The notes below the pieces were generated by a model, which did no database searches, was not told the DNA's origin, and saw only the letters and a list, made by a program, of their open reading frames with translations. The position numbers were made by a program, and so were the translations under genes. Below, in pieces: positions 7,827 through 16,408 of a DNA stretch of 64,000 nt (positions are counted from its first letter, which is position 1; every line of letters begins with the position of its first letter). Origin of the DNA: a virus; IMG/VR virus record IMGVR_UViG_3300017963_000188, positions 186,001 to 250,000 of that record; one strand, written 5' to 3'.

Positions 7827-8666
7827 TTATTCGTCATCATCAAGACCTAACTCCACAAATCCTGAAGTACCTTCTGGAAGGATAGATTTGTTCTTGTTGG
7901 TCTTATCTGCTTTAAATTTGCATTCCCCAACATAAGGGCAAAACTTACAAGCCTTACTACTTGGGGTTGCCTTGAATTGACGCTTCTTTATCTTCTGCAT
8001 TACATCGATAATTTCTGCTTTCAATTCCTTCAGAGTATCGATAGTGAATTCTACTTCCAATAGAGGATCTTCTGGAAATCTATAGAACCAATACCATAAA
8101 GAGTTTGGCATTTTTCTATGCAAGAGGTAATAAGACAAAGCATACCAAAAGAGCTGTCTATGATCTAGATACCTGTCTTTATACTTGCTCCCTTTACCAT
8201 CAAATATCCTGATCTCACCATCACCTTTAAACACGAAATCAATTCGACCACCAATTTGATCAGCTTTGGTAATGTATGCATAGGTATTGACTTCAGATTT
8301 TGCATATGGAGCTAACAGTTTATAGTCTCTTACCGTATCGATACCATGATCTACAGCTACAATACATTCATCTATAATTAGCTGTTTCCCACCCTCATGT
8401 TCACCCCAAAAGATGTTCTTTTTAGCTACGATTTCGGCAAATACTTTGGGGACTTTATCTTTCAGGATAGTTCTGGCTTCTTTCCCTTTCCTCCAAATCT
8501 GGTCATTGTAAAACATTTCAAACATCTTCTGAACTACTGTACCATAAACAGTATTATACTCATCTTGCATGGTAATAGGTTTGTCCCTATTTATATTCTG
8601 TCTCAGATGCTTCAAAGGGCATTCAACATAATTTTTGAATGCATAAAATGTAAGGGCTCTAGGCAT
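7827..8666 (-). CDS. Cas4/RecB-family PD-(D/E)XK nuclease with Fe-S cysteines
   Basis: 279 residues. Nuclease motifs run in order: GTVVQKMFE near 42, GGRIDFVFKGDGEIRIFDGKGS (about 139-160, with the catalytic D-x(n)-DxK pattern) and a QLFWYAL motif. Cysteines C16 and C240/C243/C249 match the iron-sulphur clamp of Cas4, AddB and related exonucleases. It overlaps sbcD by 8 bp and probably resects DNA ends with SbcCD, the RecD-like helicase and RecA. No CRISPR array or Cas1/2 is present, so a role in recombination is far likelier than adaptation. Confidence 0.78.
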   Translation of the reverse strand: MPRALTFYAFKNYVECPLKHLRQNINRDKPITMQDEYNTVYGTVVQKMFEMFYNDQIWRKGKEARTILKDKVPKVFAEIVAKKNIFWGEHEGGKQLIIDECIVAVDHGIDTVRDYKLLAPYAKSEVNTYAYITKADQIGGRIDFVFKGDGEIRIFDGKGSKYKDRYLDHRQLFWYALSYYLLHRKMPNSLWYWFYRFPEDPLLEVEFTIDTLKELKAEIIDVMQKIKKRQFKATPSSKACKFCPYVGECKFKADKTNKNKSILPEGTSGFVELGLDDDE

Positions 8667-9612
8667 TTTCAGCAGCCTCCAAGTAATGGTATATAGTGTC
8701 TTTCACCTCTTGAGCCAGCCCTAAAGATGAAATACTCTGTGTCAGTTTATCTTTTGGGTCCTCTGTAGATACTTTGATGAGATTCTCAATGAAATCTTCA
8801 ATCTTACGAGTCTCTTGTTGGACCTTTTCTTTACGTTCAAAATCAAAAATTTCTTTTGCTTCTCTCACCAATAAATCAATAGGAGTAACTTGGACATTCA
8901 CATCACCATCATCCACAGTGATCTCTATGAAACCTACACGAGGGGTGCGAGTAATGTCATCATATGTCAAAGCCCCCCTAGAGATAGCCCCAAGATTTAT
9001 GAAATGCTTACCTTCAACTTCTTGGATACCCTGGTCTTTATGTATATGACCGAGAACCCAAATGTCAGGGTCTAGTTCAGCAAGTTTCTTATAACTATAG
9101 AACTTCTCTCCTGGATATAATGGGAGATCCGCAACTGAACCATGGAACACTGCGATGAGTATCTTCTCATCACCTTTCTTGCATCTACTGAGCAATTCTT
9201 CATCCACATCTACACGATAATCAATACCAATTATACGAACATCACCAATTGTGATATCTTGCAGCCTATTGAATGTCTTGGTCTTGAACAAAACCCCTAG
9301 TGGTTGCTTATCAATAGTATCAACATTGCTATACATCACATCATGATTGCCAATAATAGCATACACTGGAACCTTGTACTGATTATGTAAAAGAGCCACA
9401 TCACCAGTCAGTTCATGACTGTTCTTTGTAGGTGCTTTCACATGATAGAAATCACCAGCATCAAGAATAGCATCACATTCATGGTCTACTGCTAATTTGT
9501 AAATCTGATCTAACTTATTAAGTATTGCTTCTTTGTAGTCATCGATCCTAGAGACAGGAGGTCTGTCAGAAAGATGGCAATCAGATCTAGTGATGAACCG
9601 ATATTTCTTCAT
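8659..9612 (-). CDS. sbcD: SbcD/Mre11-type nuclease (T4 gp47-like)
   Basis: 317 residues. Calcineurin-like metallophosphoesterase motifs are complete and ordered: D11-x-H13 (SDCHL), DAGDFYH at 51-57, GNHD at 88-91, FHGS near 155 and GHIH near 190. A C-terminal helical region would bind the SbcC coil base. Its ATG overlaps the TGA of the SbcC N-terminal half. With the two SbcC pieces it forms the Mre11-Rad50-type complex that opens hairpin or blocked ends and prepares them for recombination. Confidence 0.88.
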   Translation of the reverse strand: MKKYRFITRSDCHLSDRPPVSRIDDYKEAILNKLDQIYKLAVDHECDAILDAGDFYHVKAPTKNSHELTGDVALLHNQYKVPVYAIIGNHDVMYSNVDTIDKQPLGVLFKTKTFNRLQDITIGDVRIIGIDYRVDVDEELLSRCKKGDEKILIAVFHGSVADLPLYPGEKFYSYKKLAELDPDIWVLGHIHKDQGIQEVEGKHFINLGAISRGALTYDDITRTPRVGFIEITVDDGDVNVQVTPIDLLVREAKEIFDFERKEKVQQETRKIEDFIENLIKVSTEDPKDKLTQSISSLGLAQEVKDTIYHYLEAAENA

Positions 9613-10775
9613 GCTAACGAAGTCTCACACAAGGGGCAGACCTTAAGCTGAGCTTTCACGTCTGCTATTTCATTATCTAACTCTCTCAATTCAGATTCTA
9701 TCTCTGAAGACTCCTTCTCCAAAGCCACAAATTGACGTTTGATAGTCTTTAAAGACTCAATCTTGCCCTGCATCCAAACCACAGAGTCAAAATCTAGTTC
9801 TAAGACTTTGGGTATTTGGATAGACTCTACTCCTTCAAGTCTCGACACTGAATCCAAAGCTGGAATTAGTTGTCGAGACAGGCTTTCAAGTTCACGAGCT
9901 TCTTCCAAATCAGCATCTAAGTTTTCAGTTGGTATCTCGATTTGTGCTAAGTCACTCTCCATCATTGATCTGATTTCAGGTTGAAATTTCTTACACCTAT
10001 CATGAAAATCCTGTATTTCATAGATTTCCACAATGAGTGAATTCAAATCTTCTTCTGGGACAACTATGGTATCAATTTTGGTCAGAGACTTCACCCTAAT
10101 ACCACATCTTTTTAGCTTACTTTCGAGTCCCAAAATCCTTGTCAGTTCTACCTTCAATTCCTCTAGATCAGCTCCCTCAGATCTCAACACATCATATCGA
10201 GCCCTTATGTCAGGGACTTCTTTGAGAGTCTCAATACCTTCTTGGACCCTTTGGAGGTCAGCTTTCCGAGTCTTAAGGGTACTCTTCAGATTACGTTGAT
10301 CTTTTTCGATCAATCTTTGAGCACCATTCAAAATATTAATCCGAGAGATATCAAATAGGATATCAGCACAGGCTCCACCCGTTTCATTCACCAGAAACAA
10401 TGGGTTGAATTGATCAGCTATTTGTGGGGAGAGATCTTTGTTACCTGTAGTGATGACTCGGAATCCAGCATCTGCCAATTCAGATGGCACTTCAAATCCA
10501 ACATTATTGTAGGATTCATTACCTATGGTATATTGGTTCCCTTTCCCTTTTTCCCAGGAAAGAAAGAAACCATTGGGATCTTGAAGAGTGACAGTACAAG
10601 TTTTTTCACCCTCTCGAATATAGTAGCTTCCCTTTGAGTTCCTCAACGCACCTTTGATAGCACGTATTATAGCACTCTTACCAATATTTGTTTTCCCAAC
10701 AATTACTGTGAATCCTTTAATCCTAAAGGATACATCTTTAATTGATTGGAAATTCTTGATCCCAATATCTATCAT
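9609..10775 (-). CDS. SbcC/Rad50-type ATPase, N-terminal half ending at zinc hook
   Basis: 388 residues. N-terminal ATPase lobe with IKNFQSIKDVSF and Walker A GKTNIGKS (27-34), Q-loop region around residues 110-125, then about 220 residues of coiled coil, finishing in CPLC (C380-C383) five residues from the end. CxxC is the Rad50 zinc hook, normally at mid-protein. Signature, Walker B and H-loop are missing and are found in 5705-6325. ATGA overlaps link it to recA upstream and sbcD downstream. The gene stops cleanly with no sign of a frameshift or decay, so the split looks functional. Confidence 0.82.
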   Translation of the reverse strand: MIDIGIKNFQSIKDVSFRIKGFTVIVGKTNIGKSAIIRAIKGALRNSKGSYYIREGEKTCTVTLQDPNGFFLSWEKGKGNQYTIGNESYNNVGFEVPSELADAGFRVITTGNKDLSPQIADQFNPLFLVNETGGACADILFDISRINILNGAQRLIEKDQRNLKSTLKTRKADLQRVQEGIETLKEVPDIRARYDVLRSEGADLEELKVELTRILGLESKLKRCGIRVKSLTKIDTIVVPEEDLNSLIVEIYEIQDFHDRCKKFQPEIRSMMESDLAQIEIPTENLDADLEEARELESLSRQLIPALDSVSRLEGVESIQIPKVLELDFDSVVWMQGKIESLKTIKRQFVALEKESSEIESELRELDNEIADVKAQLKVCPLCETSLA

Positions 10776-12013
10776 AGAGTCTCTTCTTTCACCTCACCAT
10801 CTTCATCAACAACAATTTCTTCAGTATCAACATTTTCCACTTGCTCTTCTTCTTCAAGAATTATATCCCCTTCGTCACTCTCTACGGCACCCTCAGTTTC
10901 AACATTACTCTCAAAGGATATTTTTTCAAGCACATCACTCTTAATAGCTTCATACACCACAGGATTTTCTCTGAACAGAGTTTGTACCTTCTCTTTTCCC
11001 TGTACCTTGAACCCAACCTTTTTATCATCTTCTTTATATGACAACCAGGAACTATTTTTTGTGATGACTTTACGGAAAATGGCAATATCCAAAATAGTCC
11101 TGATATTGTCAATACCCTTGCCAAACCTGATGAAGATTTCACCAGTATCCCCTTGTTTACTATCCAATTTATTTTTGACACAGGTAACTTTGGTATATGT
11201 ACCAATAGGTTTTTTCTTTTTCTGGCCTGTCAATGAATCTTTGATTTCCAAAACTTCCTGTGCCCGTTTCTGTAGTTTTAACCTGATAGTAGAATAGAAC
11301 TTCAAAGCATTTCCACCACTGGTTGTTTCATCAGGTCTAGTATCATATTTGGAGGTTTTGATCACAGATCGTATCTGATTCACAAAGATCACAGATGTAT
11401 CTTTCCCTCGTAACCAATTAACCAGTTTACCAAGGAACTGAGACATCTTTATGGCACGAAGACCAATTTGCTCATCCTTGCTAGCCTCTCCCTCCAGCAC
11501 CTTTCTAGGCACCATAGCAGAAACAGAGTCTATGATTATGGCATCAAGATTATGCTCTACCCATGTATTGATAATTTCAAAACCCTCTTCCATACAGAAT
11601 GGTACCCAGATATCAATCAGATCATTATCATAATCAACACCAAGGGCTTGAGCATAACCATCATGTAAAGCATTCTCAAAATCAAGGAACCCTACTACAC
11701 CACCAGCCTGTTGTGCTTGTGCTGCAACAGCTAATGCCAATGTTGTCTTACCACTTGATTCAGGACCGTATACCTCAATGATACGACCACGAGGAACACC
11801 AGGGCATATGGATAGTCCAGATGAAGGAATGATCGTACCTCCAATCAGATGGTTGACTATGATGGACCCTGTTGATACATGGGGGAATTGTTCAGTTGGA
11901 TTAGGGTCTTTTCTATTCTTGAAATCCACCTCTTTATGTTTTCTCAATGCTTTTCTAGCTTCTATCAGAGCATTAGTTTTTTCACTTTTTGTTTTTGCTT
12001 TTGCTTTTGGCAT
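10772..12013 (-). CDS. recA: RecA recombinase
   Basis: 413 residues. RecA core with Walker A GPESSGKTT (83-91), Walker B region AIIIDSVSAM, VIFVNQIR and the DNA-binding loop TSGGNALKFYSTIRLKL. An extra N-terminal Lys-rich stretch and a long acidic C-terminal tail (from about residue 365) flank the core; an acidic tail is known to restrain RecA loading. Its sequence is closer to bacterial RecA than to T4 UvsX. It is followed by SbcC, SbcD and a nuclease and preceded by RuvC, forming a full strand-exchange module. Confidence 0.93.
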   Translation of the reverse strand: MPKAKAKTKSEKTNALIEARKALRKHKEVDFKNRKDPNPTEQFPHVSTGSIIVNHLIGGTIIPSSGLSICPGVPRGRIIEVYGPESSGKTTLALAVAAQAQQAGGVVGFLDFENALHDGYAQALGVDYDNDLIDIWVPFCMEEGFEIINTWVEHNLDAIIIDSVSAMVPRKVLEGEASKDEQIGLRAIKMSQFLGKLVNWLRGKDTSVIFVNQIRSVIKTSKYDTRPDETTSGGNALKFYSTIRLKLQKRAQEVLEIKDSLTGQKKKKPIGTYTKVTCVKNKLDSKQGDTGEIFIRFGKGIDNIRTILDIAIFRKVITKNSSWLSYKEDDKKVGFKVQGKEKVQTLFRENPVVYEAIKSDVLEKISFESNVETEGAVESDEGDIILEEEEQVENVDTEEIVVDEDGEVKEETL

Positions 12014-12634
12014 TCAATTTTCTCCAAACAGAAAAAATCTGTCATTCTCACGGTAAGCCATCCCACGTTTTTTCAACTTCCCTTTTACCTTCTTCACACC
12101 AAGAAATATCCACTTTTCCTTTGGGGTAAGTTCTTCCTCAGGGGTGGTCCCATTAAAATAAAGAATGAATCTATAGGTAAGATAGGCTACATTAAAAGCA
12201 TCAGCAGTGTCAGAGTTCCAACCCCCTTTTACATCAGAAGCTTTTTTTGCAGCATCTATCATATCTACTTTGAACATCTTGCCCTTCTCTCTACCCAATA
12301 TTTCTTTGGCTCTACTTTTCACTGTCAACGGGTCCCAAAAGTATACGTTCTTTTTTGCTTTGTGAAGGGCTTCCATAGCAAATAAAAACAATCCATATAG
12401 ACCTTCTGACCAAAGCTCTCCAAATGGAGGACTTTCAATACCTACTGCGGTTAGATCTTCAGTATTGATGCAGAGATCATAGATTGACTCACGAAGATAG
12501 ACGTAGCGATCTATGAACAACATCTTCGAGTCGGTCTGGAATTTTCCTCGATTCACAACTATAGGTGATGCCTGGTCATCTATCAAACACCACCCATAGT
12601 TGGTCATCGAGGGGTCAAGACCAAGGACCCTCAT
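12014..12634 (-). CDS. RuvC-like Holliday junction resolvase
   Basis: 206 residues, RNase H fold: GLDPSMTNYGW at the N-terminus with D7, VGIESPPFG with E67, and SDTADAFNVAY with D142 and D145, the four acidic residues expected for RuvC-type resolvases. The C-terminus is basic (KKVKGKLKKRG). It lies directly before recA (TGA adjacent to recA ATG). It would cut Holliday junctions or branched replicative DNA before packaging. Confidence 0.82.
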   Translation of the reverse strand: MRVLGLDPSMTNYGWCLIDDQASPIVVNRGKFQTDSKMLFIDRYVYLRESIYDLCINTEDLTAVGIESPPFGELWSEGLYGLFLFAMEALHKAKKNVYFWDPLTVKSRAKEILGREKGKMFKVDMIDAAKKASDVKGGWNSDTADAFNVAYLTYRFILYFNGTTPEEELTPKEKWIFLGVKKVKGKLKKRGMAYRENDRFFLFGEN

Positions 12635-12638
12635 GTCA

Positions 12639-13319
12639 TTAAAGGTCCGCTAGAAGATCAGAATAGTCCGAAGAATCGGCACCACCTTCTTCAACCCCAT
12701 CAACGTCGTCACCCAAAGCCTCTTTGAGTTCTTCTGTGGTCATCTTCCGACCCAAAAGATTTGGCAGGGACTCTTCCAGCTTCTTAACCTTAGCAAGTAT
12801 GTCATCTCTGATCTCATCCTTCTTCATCCACAGAGCTTCACCTGCTGGTACAATATCCAACTTCTGATACTGTGTGTCCTTACAAGTCACTTCCAGATCC
12901 GTTTGATGGAGAGGGTTGGACTTATTACGACGCTTCAGGTCGTTATACTTGTCCCCATTGATGACCCAGGGCCATACCTGATACTTACGGAAATTGGTCT
13001 TGTCGATATTACCATCTCGATCAGTAATATACTGAACAATGATAGTAGCAATTCGACTTTTTGGTGCTCCCATACGTTCGCAGCAGAACCCATTAGTACA
13101 GATCACGTAGCCTACCGAGGGATGGTAGTGAGCATTCACGACAAGAAAGGAAATCTTGTCCATCAAATACTTCCCTTCCTCGTCTTTTCTACGCAGAGCA
13201 ATTGCAATGCGATCTGTAGCATTTTTGATCGTACCTTTATAGGTATCGATACGACTGGTCTTGACAACATCATCACCGTCATCAAAACTAACTTCATTGA
13301 TCCAACTTGGCTGTGACAT
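12639..13319 (-). CDS. Putative single-stranded DNA-binding protein
   Basis: 226 residues, GGAGG before ATG 13319. The central region is beta-rich with aromatic and basic residues (KYQVWPWVINGDKYNDLKRR) and four cysteines (CTNGFCC, TCKD), then a helical linker and an acidic tail ending SSDYSDLLADL. The acidic tip and position among recombination genes are typical of phage SSB proteins, although no OB-fold motif can be proven by eye. The next gene ends in a similar DILKDL tip. An alternative is another ssDNA or recombination accessory factor. Confidence 0.5.
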   Translation of the reverse strand: MSQPSWINEVSFDDGDDVVKTSRIDTYKGTIKNATDRIAIALRRKDEEGKYLMDKISFLVVNAHYHPSVGYVICTNGFCCERMGAPKSRIATIIVQYITDRDGNIDKTNFRKYQVWPWVINGDKYNDLKRRNKSNPLHQTDLEVTCKDTQYQKLDIVPAGEALWMKKDEIRDDILAKVKKLEESLPNLLGRKMTTEELKEALGDDVDGVEEGGADSSDYSDLLADL

Positions 13320-13331
13320 GGCTTACCTCCA

Positions 13332-14129
13332 TTATAGGTCTTTTAAAATGTCCATCAAATCTTGGTCTTCACCTTTGACTTCTGGCTCTTTTGTTTCTGG
13401 TTCTTCTACTTCAATGGTCTTCAAGTCATTTTCTTTCTTCCCTTCTTCCTCAGAGTTTTCTCCCGTGTCAGGAGAAGAGTTATCAGACTCTGCATCAAAG
13501 TCATCTAAAAAACTGATGTCCTCAGATGCTGACTTTTCCTCATCGTCATCGGTCTCTATAGAAGGTGGATCGTCAGGTATACCATCTAATAAAATTGAAG
13601 GGTCTTTGTTGACATCTTCTTTTTCTTTTTTTTCTTTCCCACCTTCTGAACCAAGATACCCTTCCAAAGAAATCTCTGTAGTCATTAACTGCTTAGCAGT
13701 GCGGATATCGGCATTGGCATCTTTCAGATCCCGAATCTTGACCTTTACAACTTCTTCCAAGGCTTTAAGGTCTCTTTCTTGTTCTTCAAGGTCTGCAATT
13801 TCTTTGAGATTGTCTATTAACTGTTGGTTAGCTGAAGCTACTCTATCTTTGTACGAAGTACCTCTACGTACAACTTCATCAGTAGCTATGAGCTGATCAA
13901 GATCAATTTTATATTCAGCACGAGAGGCTTCTAATTTCCTGGTCACTTCCCAAAGTGACCGCTTTATAGACTGAAGATAACCACTGACTTCATTCAAGTA
14001 GGTACGACACTCGACAAGCTTCTCACGAAGATAAACAGGACCAAGAACAGTGATATCACCATCCTCTAAAGTAATGACCATCTTAGGTATACGGTCAAAT
14101 ACTTGTTTTATCCAAGCCTCATTTATCAT
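13332..14129 (-). CDS. Coiled-coil protein with long acidic tail
   Basis: 265 residues from ATG 14129 (AGAGG upstream); the longer TTG-started form is less likely. The N-terminal two thirds is helical/coiled coil (about 30-150), followed by a low-complexity Asp/Glu/Ser tail of some 90 residues that ends DLMDILKDL. The final residues match the tip of the neighbouring SSB-like protein. It lies between the SSB candidate and a gene it overlaps by 11 bp. Function unknown; perhaps a recombination mediator or loader. Confidence 0.6.
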   Translation of the reverse strand: MINEAWIKQVFDRIPKMVITLEDGDITVLGPVYLREKLVECRTYLNEVSGYLQSIKRSLWEVTRKLEASRAEYKIDLDQLIATDEVVRRGTSYKDRVASANQQLIDNLKEIADLEEQERDLKALEEVVKVKIRDLKDANADIRTAKQLMTTEISLEGYLGSEGGKEKKEKEDVNKDPSILLDGIPDDPPSIETDDDEEKSASEDISFLDDFDAESDNSSPDTGENSEEEGKKENDLKTIEVEEPETKEPEVKGEDQDLMDILKDL

Positions 14130-14436
14130 CTTCCCTCTTGTCCTCCTCTTCAAGTTTCTTACTCAACTGTTCAATCAACATGTCGAACACACCTGAAGTA
14201 CGATCTTTCTTGAGAGTGTAAGAATCACTTGTGATCATGTTACGGGAAAGTAAGGTAGCAAAGCTCATAACAGAGAGCCTCTTGCACAACTTCATGTACT
14301 CAACTTCAGCTTCTTCAAGCGACCAGTCTTGACCTTCAGGCACAGCGGTAAAAGATAAAAAGATATCTTTACCCCAGGATCTTTTCTCTTGGTCCCCAAA
14401 TGAGGTCATAGCTGCTGTTATTGACTTTATCTTCAT
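14119..14436 (-). CDS. Small hypothetical protein
   Basis: 105 residues from ATG 14436, with GAGAGGTGA upstream; a GTG two codons earlier is too close to the ribosome site. Sequence contains FLSFTAVPEGQDWSLEEAEVEYMKLCKRL and a charged helical C-terminus (KKLEEEDKREDDK). It overlaps the coiled-coil gene, suggesting co-expression. No family recognised. Confidence 0.6.
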   Translation of the reverse strand: MKIKSITAAMTSFGDQEKRSWGKDIFLSFTAVPEGQDWSLEEAEVEYMKLCKRLSVMSFATLLSRNMITSDSYTLKKDRTSGVFDMLIEQLSKKLEEEDKREDDK

Positions 14437-14467
14437 TTTCACCTCTCAACAAAACCACTATACGAAC

Positions 14468-16408
14468 TCAATTATTTTTTTGTATCTCACCATTTTGGTA
14501 TAGAATTTCTATAATTCTCTTACCTAATAATGAATTTCTTTGAATAGGTTTATTGTTCTGAATGGCTTTCCCGATAGCTTTTTTCTCCCCTAACAGAATA
14601 AGTTTTTTCCTAGCTCTCGTGATCCCTGTATATAGAAGATTTCGTTGTAACAATGGGAAGAAACTCATCACCAATGGAAGGATGATATAGTCAAATTCAA
14701 GACCTTGTATTTTGTGTACCGTAATAGCATAGGCCAGTTTCATACCCATTGTGTGGAGAGCATCGTCATTTGTTTTCAAATGAAGATATCTGAATGGCTT
14801 GAAAATCTTGATTACAATTTCTTTTGTCTTGAAATCTATAGACCTTATCTTACCAATATCTCCATTGTAGACCTGTAACTTATACATATTTTTAGTGATA
14901 ATTATACGATCCCCCACTCGAAATCGAATACCACCAATAGTCATTTCCTTTTTGTCTTTTGAAGCTGGATTTAGAGAATCTCTCAGATGTTCATTTAGAG
15001 AGTCTACACCAACATCACCACGATACATTGGAGCTATGACTTGAAAATCTTTTTCATCTTTAAATAGCTTTTGAGAAGCTTTTATGATGAAATCTCTAAG
15101 CTCAACCTGATCTGATCCACTGATATACATGAAATCAGCAGGCTTCTTATCTGTGATAGTGATGCTCTGACCTTTATTGATTCTATGAGCATTCAAAACA
15201 ATATCAGAAGCCTCTTCTTGACGGAAAATCTCAGTTAAAGATACTGTGGGGATTTGTTTGGACCCTATTAATTCTCTCAACACGTTTCCTGGGCCAACAC
15301 TAGGTAGCTGAGCTGTATCCCCAATCAATATAAGACGGGTGTTGGTATCAATAGCTGCTAATAAGTGGTAGAACACAACTTGATCTACCATTGACACCTC
15401 GTCAACAATGACAACTTTTGTACTATACTTTCGGTGCTCATTATACTCCCAATGACCACCTCGGTATTCCAAAGCTCTATGTATAGTGAACGCATCTAAT
15501 TGAGTCATTTCCTGGAGATTTTTTGCAGCCACTCCAGTAGGAGTAAGTAGTAAAGGGTCCTCACCAAGAATATTTTTGAACATGCTACACAAGCATTTAG
15601 TGAGGGTTGTCTTTCCAGTACCAGGTAGTCCAGTAAGAATAAATGAATTGTTTTCTAAAGCCATATGCACAGCTTGATTTTGATTCTCAGAAAATTGAAT
15701 ACCCTCTCTTTTTTGGAAATTATCTATAAATTGTGTGATGTCTAGATCTTCAGTTCTTTTATAGATCAAATCACACATCATCTCTGAGGATCGCTTTTCA
15801 ACATTGTAAGCCCATCCGCTGTAAACCATATTATGGTCTAGCACCACAGTTTCTAGAGAATCATTTTTGATCATCTTCATTAGGTCATCTAGAGAGAATT
15901 TGAGATTCAAATTATCACAGACTTTTGACAACACACTTTCTTGAGATAAATATAGATGCCCTGATGATGAGGCTTGAGACAAGATATGTTTGACATATCC
16001 AAGAATACGAACCGGAGAATCTTCTTTCAGACCAATTTCATTTAAAGCAATATGGTCAATCTTTTTGAATTGCACCCTACCAAACCCAATCAAAATATAT
16101 GGGTTCTCGAACAGGTTATTGAGAGAGGGAAGTTTCTGATGCTTGTCATGAAAAGCATAGAGAGCATTCTTAGCTACTTTGTAGGAGAACCCCCATCCCA
16201 TGATAAGGAAAATCTCAGGACTAAATGATTCAATGTAACTCCAATATTGGAGTACACTTCTTGGTCCTCTAAGAGTTTTATGGTTCTGAGTGATAAGTTC
16301 GTAAGGACCTCGATACTTACCAAAATTGATTTGATTGAAAGATGATGGAGGTATCTTTACGATCTCCTCCATCCAGGTCTTCAGACCATTTGCTATCTCA
16401 AGTTCCAT
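14468..16408 (-). CDS. RecD-like SF1 DNA helicase
   Basis: 646 residues from ATG 16408, which overlaps the reductase TAA (TAATG). An N-terminal helical region of about 230 residues precedes the helicase core: Walker A GLPGTGKT (260-267), Walker B VIVDEVSM (333-340), motif III GDTAQLPSVGPG (363-374), LTEIFRQ (391-397) and, near the C-terminus, ITVHKIQG and LLYTGITRARKKL. This layout matches RecD2-type 5'-3' helicases, which act without RecBC. It may unwind ends for the Cas4-like nuclease or serve replication. Confidence 0.82.
   Translation of the reverse strand: MELEIANGLKTWMEEIVKIPPSSFNQINFGKYRGPYELITQNHKTLRGPRSVLQYWSYIESFSPEIFLIMGWGFSYKVAKNALYAFHDKHQKLPSLNNLFENPYILIGFGRVQFKKIDHIALNEIGLKEDSPVRILGYVKHILSQASSSGHLYLSQESVLSKVCDNLNLKFSLDDLMKMIKNDSLETVVLDHNMVYSGWAYNVEKRSSEMMCDLIYKRTEDLDITQFIDNFQKREGIQFSENQNQAVHMALENNSFILTGLPGTGKTTLTKCLCSMFKNILGEDPLLLTPTGVAAKNLQEMTQLDAFTIHRALEYRGGHWEYNEHRKYSTKVVIVDEVSMVDQVVFYHLLAAIDTNTRLILIGDTAQLPSVGPGNVLRELIGSKQIPTVSLTEIFRQEEASDIVLNAHRINKGQSITITDKKPADFMYISGSDQVELRDFIIKASQKLFKDEKDFQVIAPMYRGDVGVDSLNEHLRDSLNPASKDKKEMTIGGIRFRVGDRIIITKNMYKLQVYNGDIGKIRSIDFKTKEIVIKIFKPFRYLHLKTNDDALHTMGMKLAYAITVHKIQGLEFDYIILPLVMSFFPLLQRNLLYTGITRARKKLILLGEKKAIGKAIQNNKPIQRNSLLGKRIIEILYQNGEIQKNN

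Noticed and set aside
7827-8666. CRISPR-Cas adaptation (Cas4)
   Set aside because: No repeat-spacer array and no cas1/cas2; neighbours are recombination genes.
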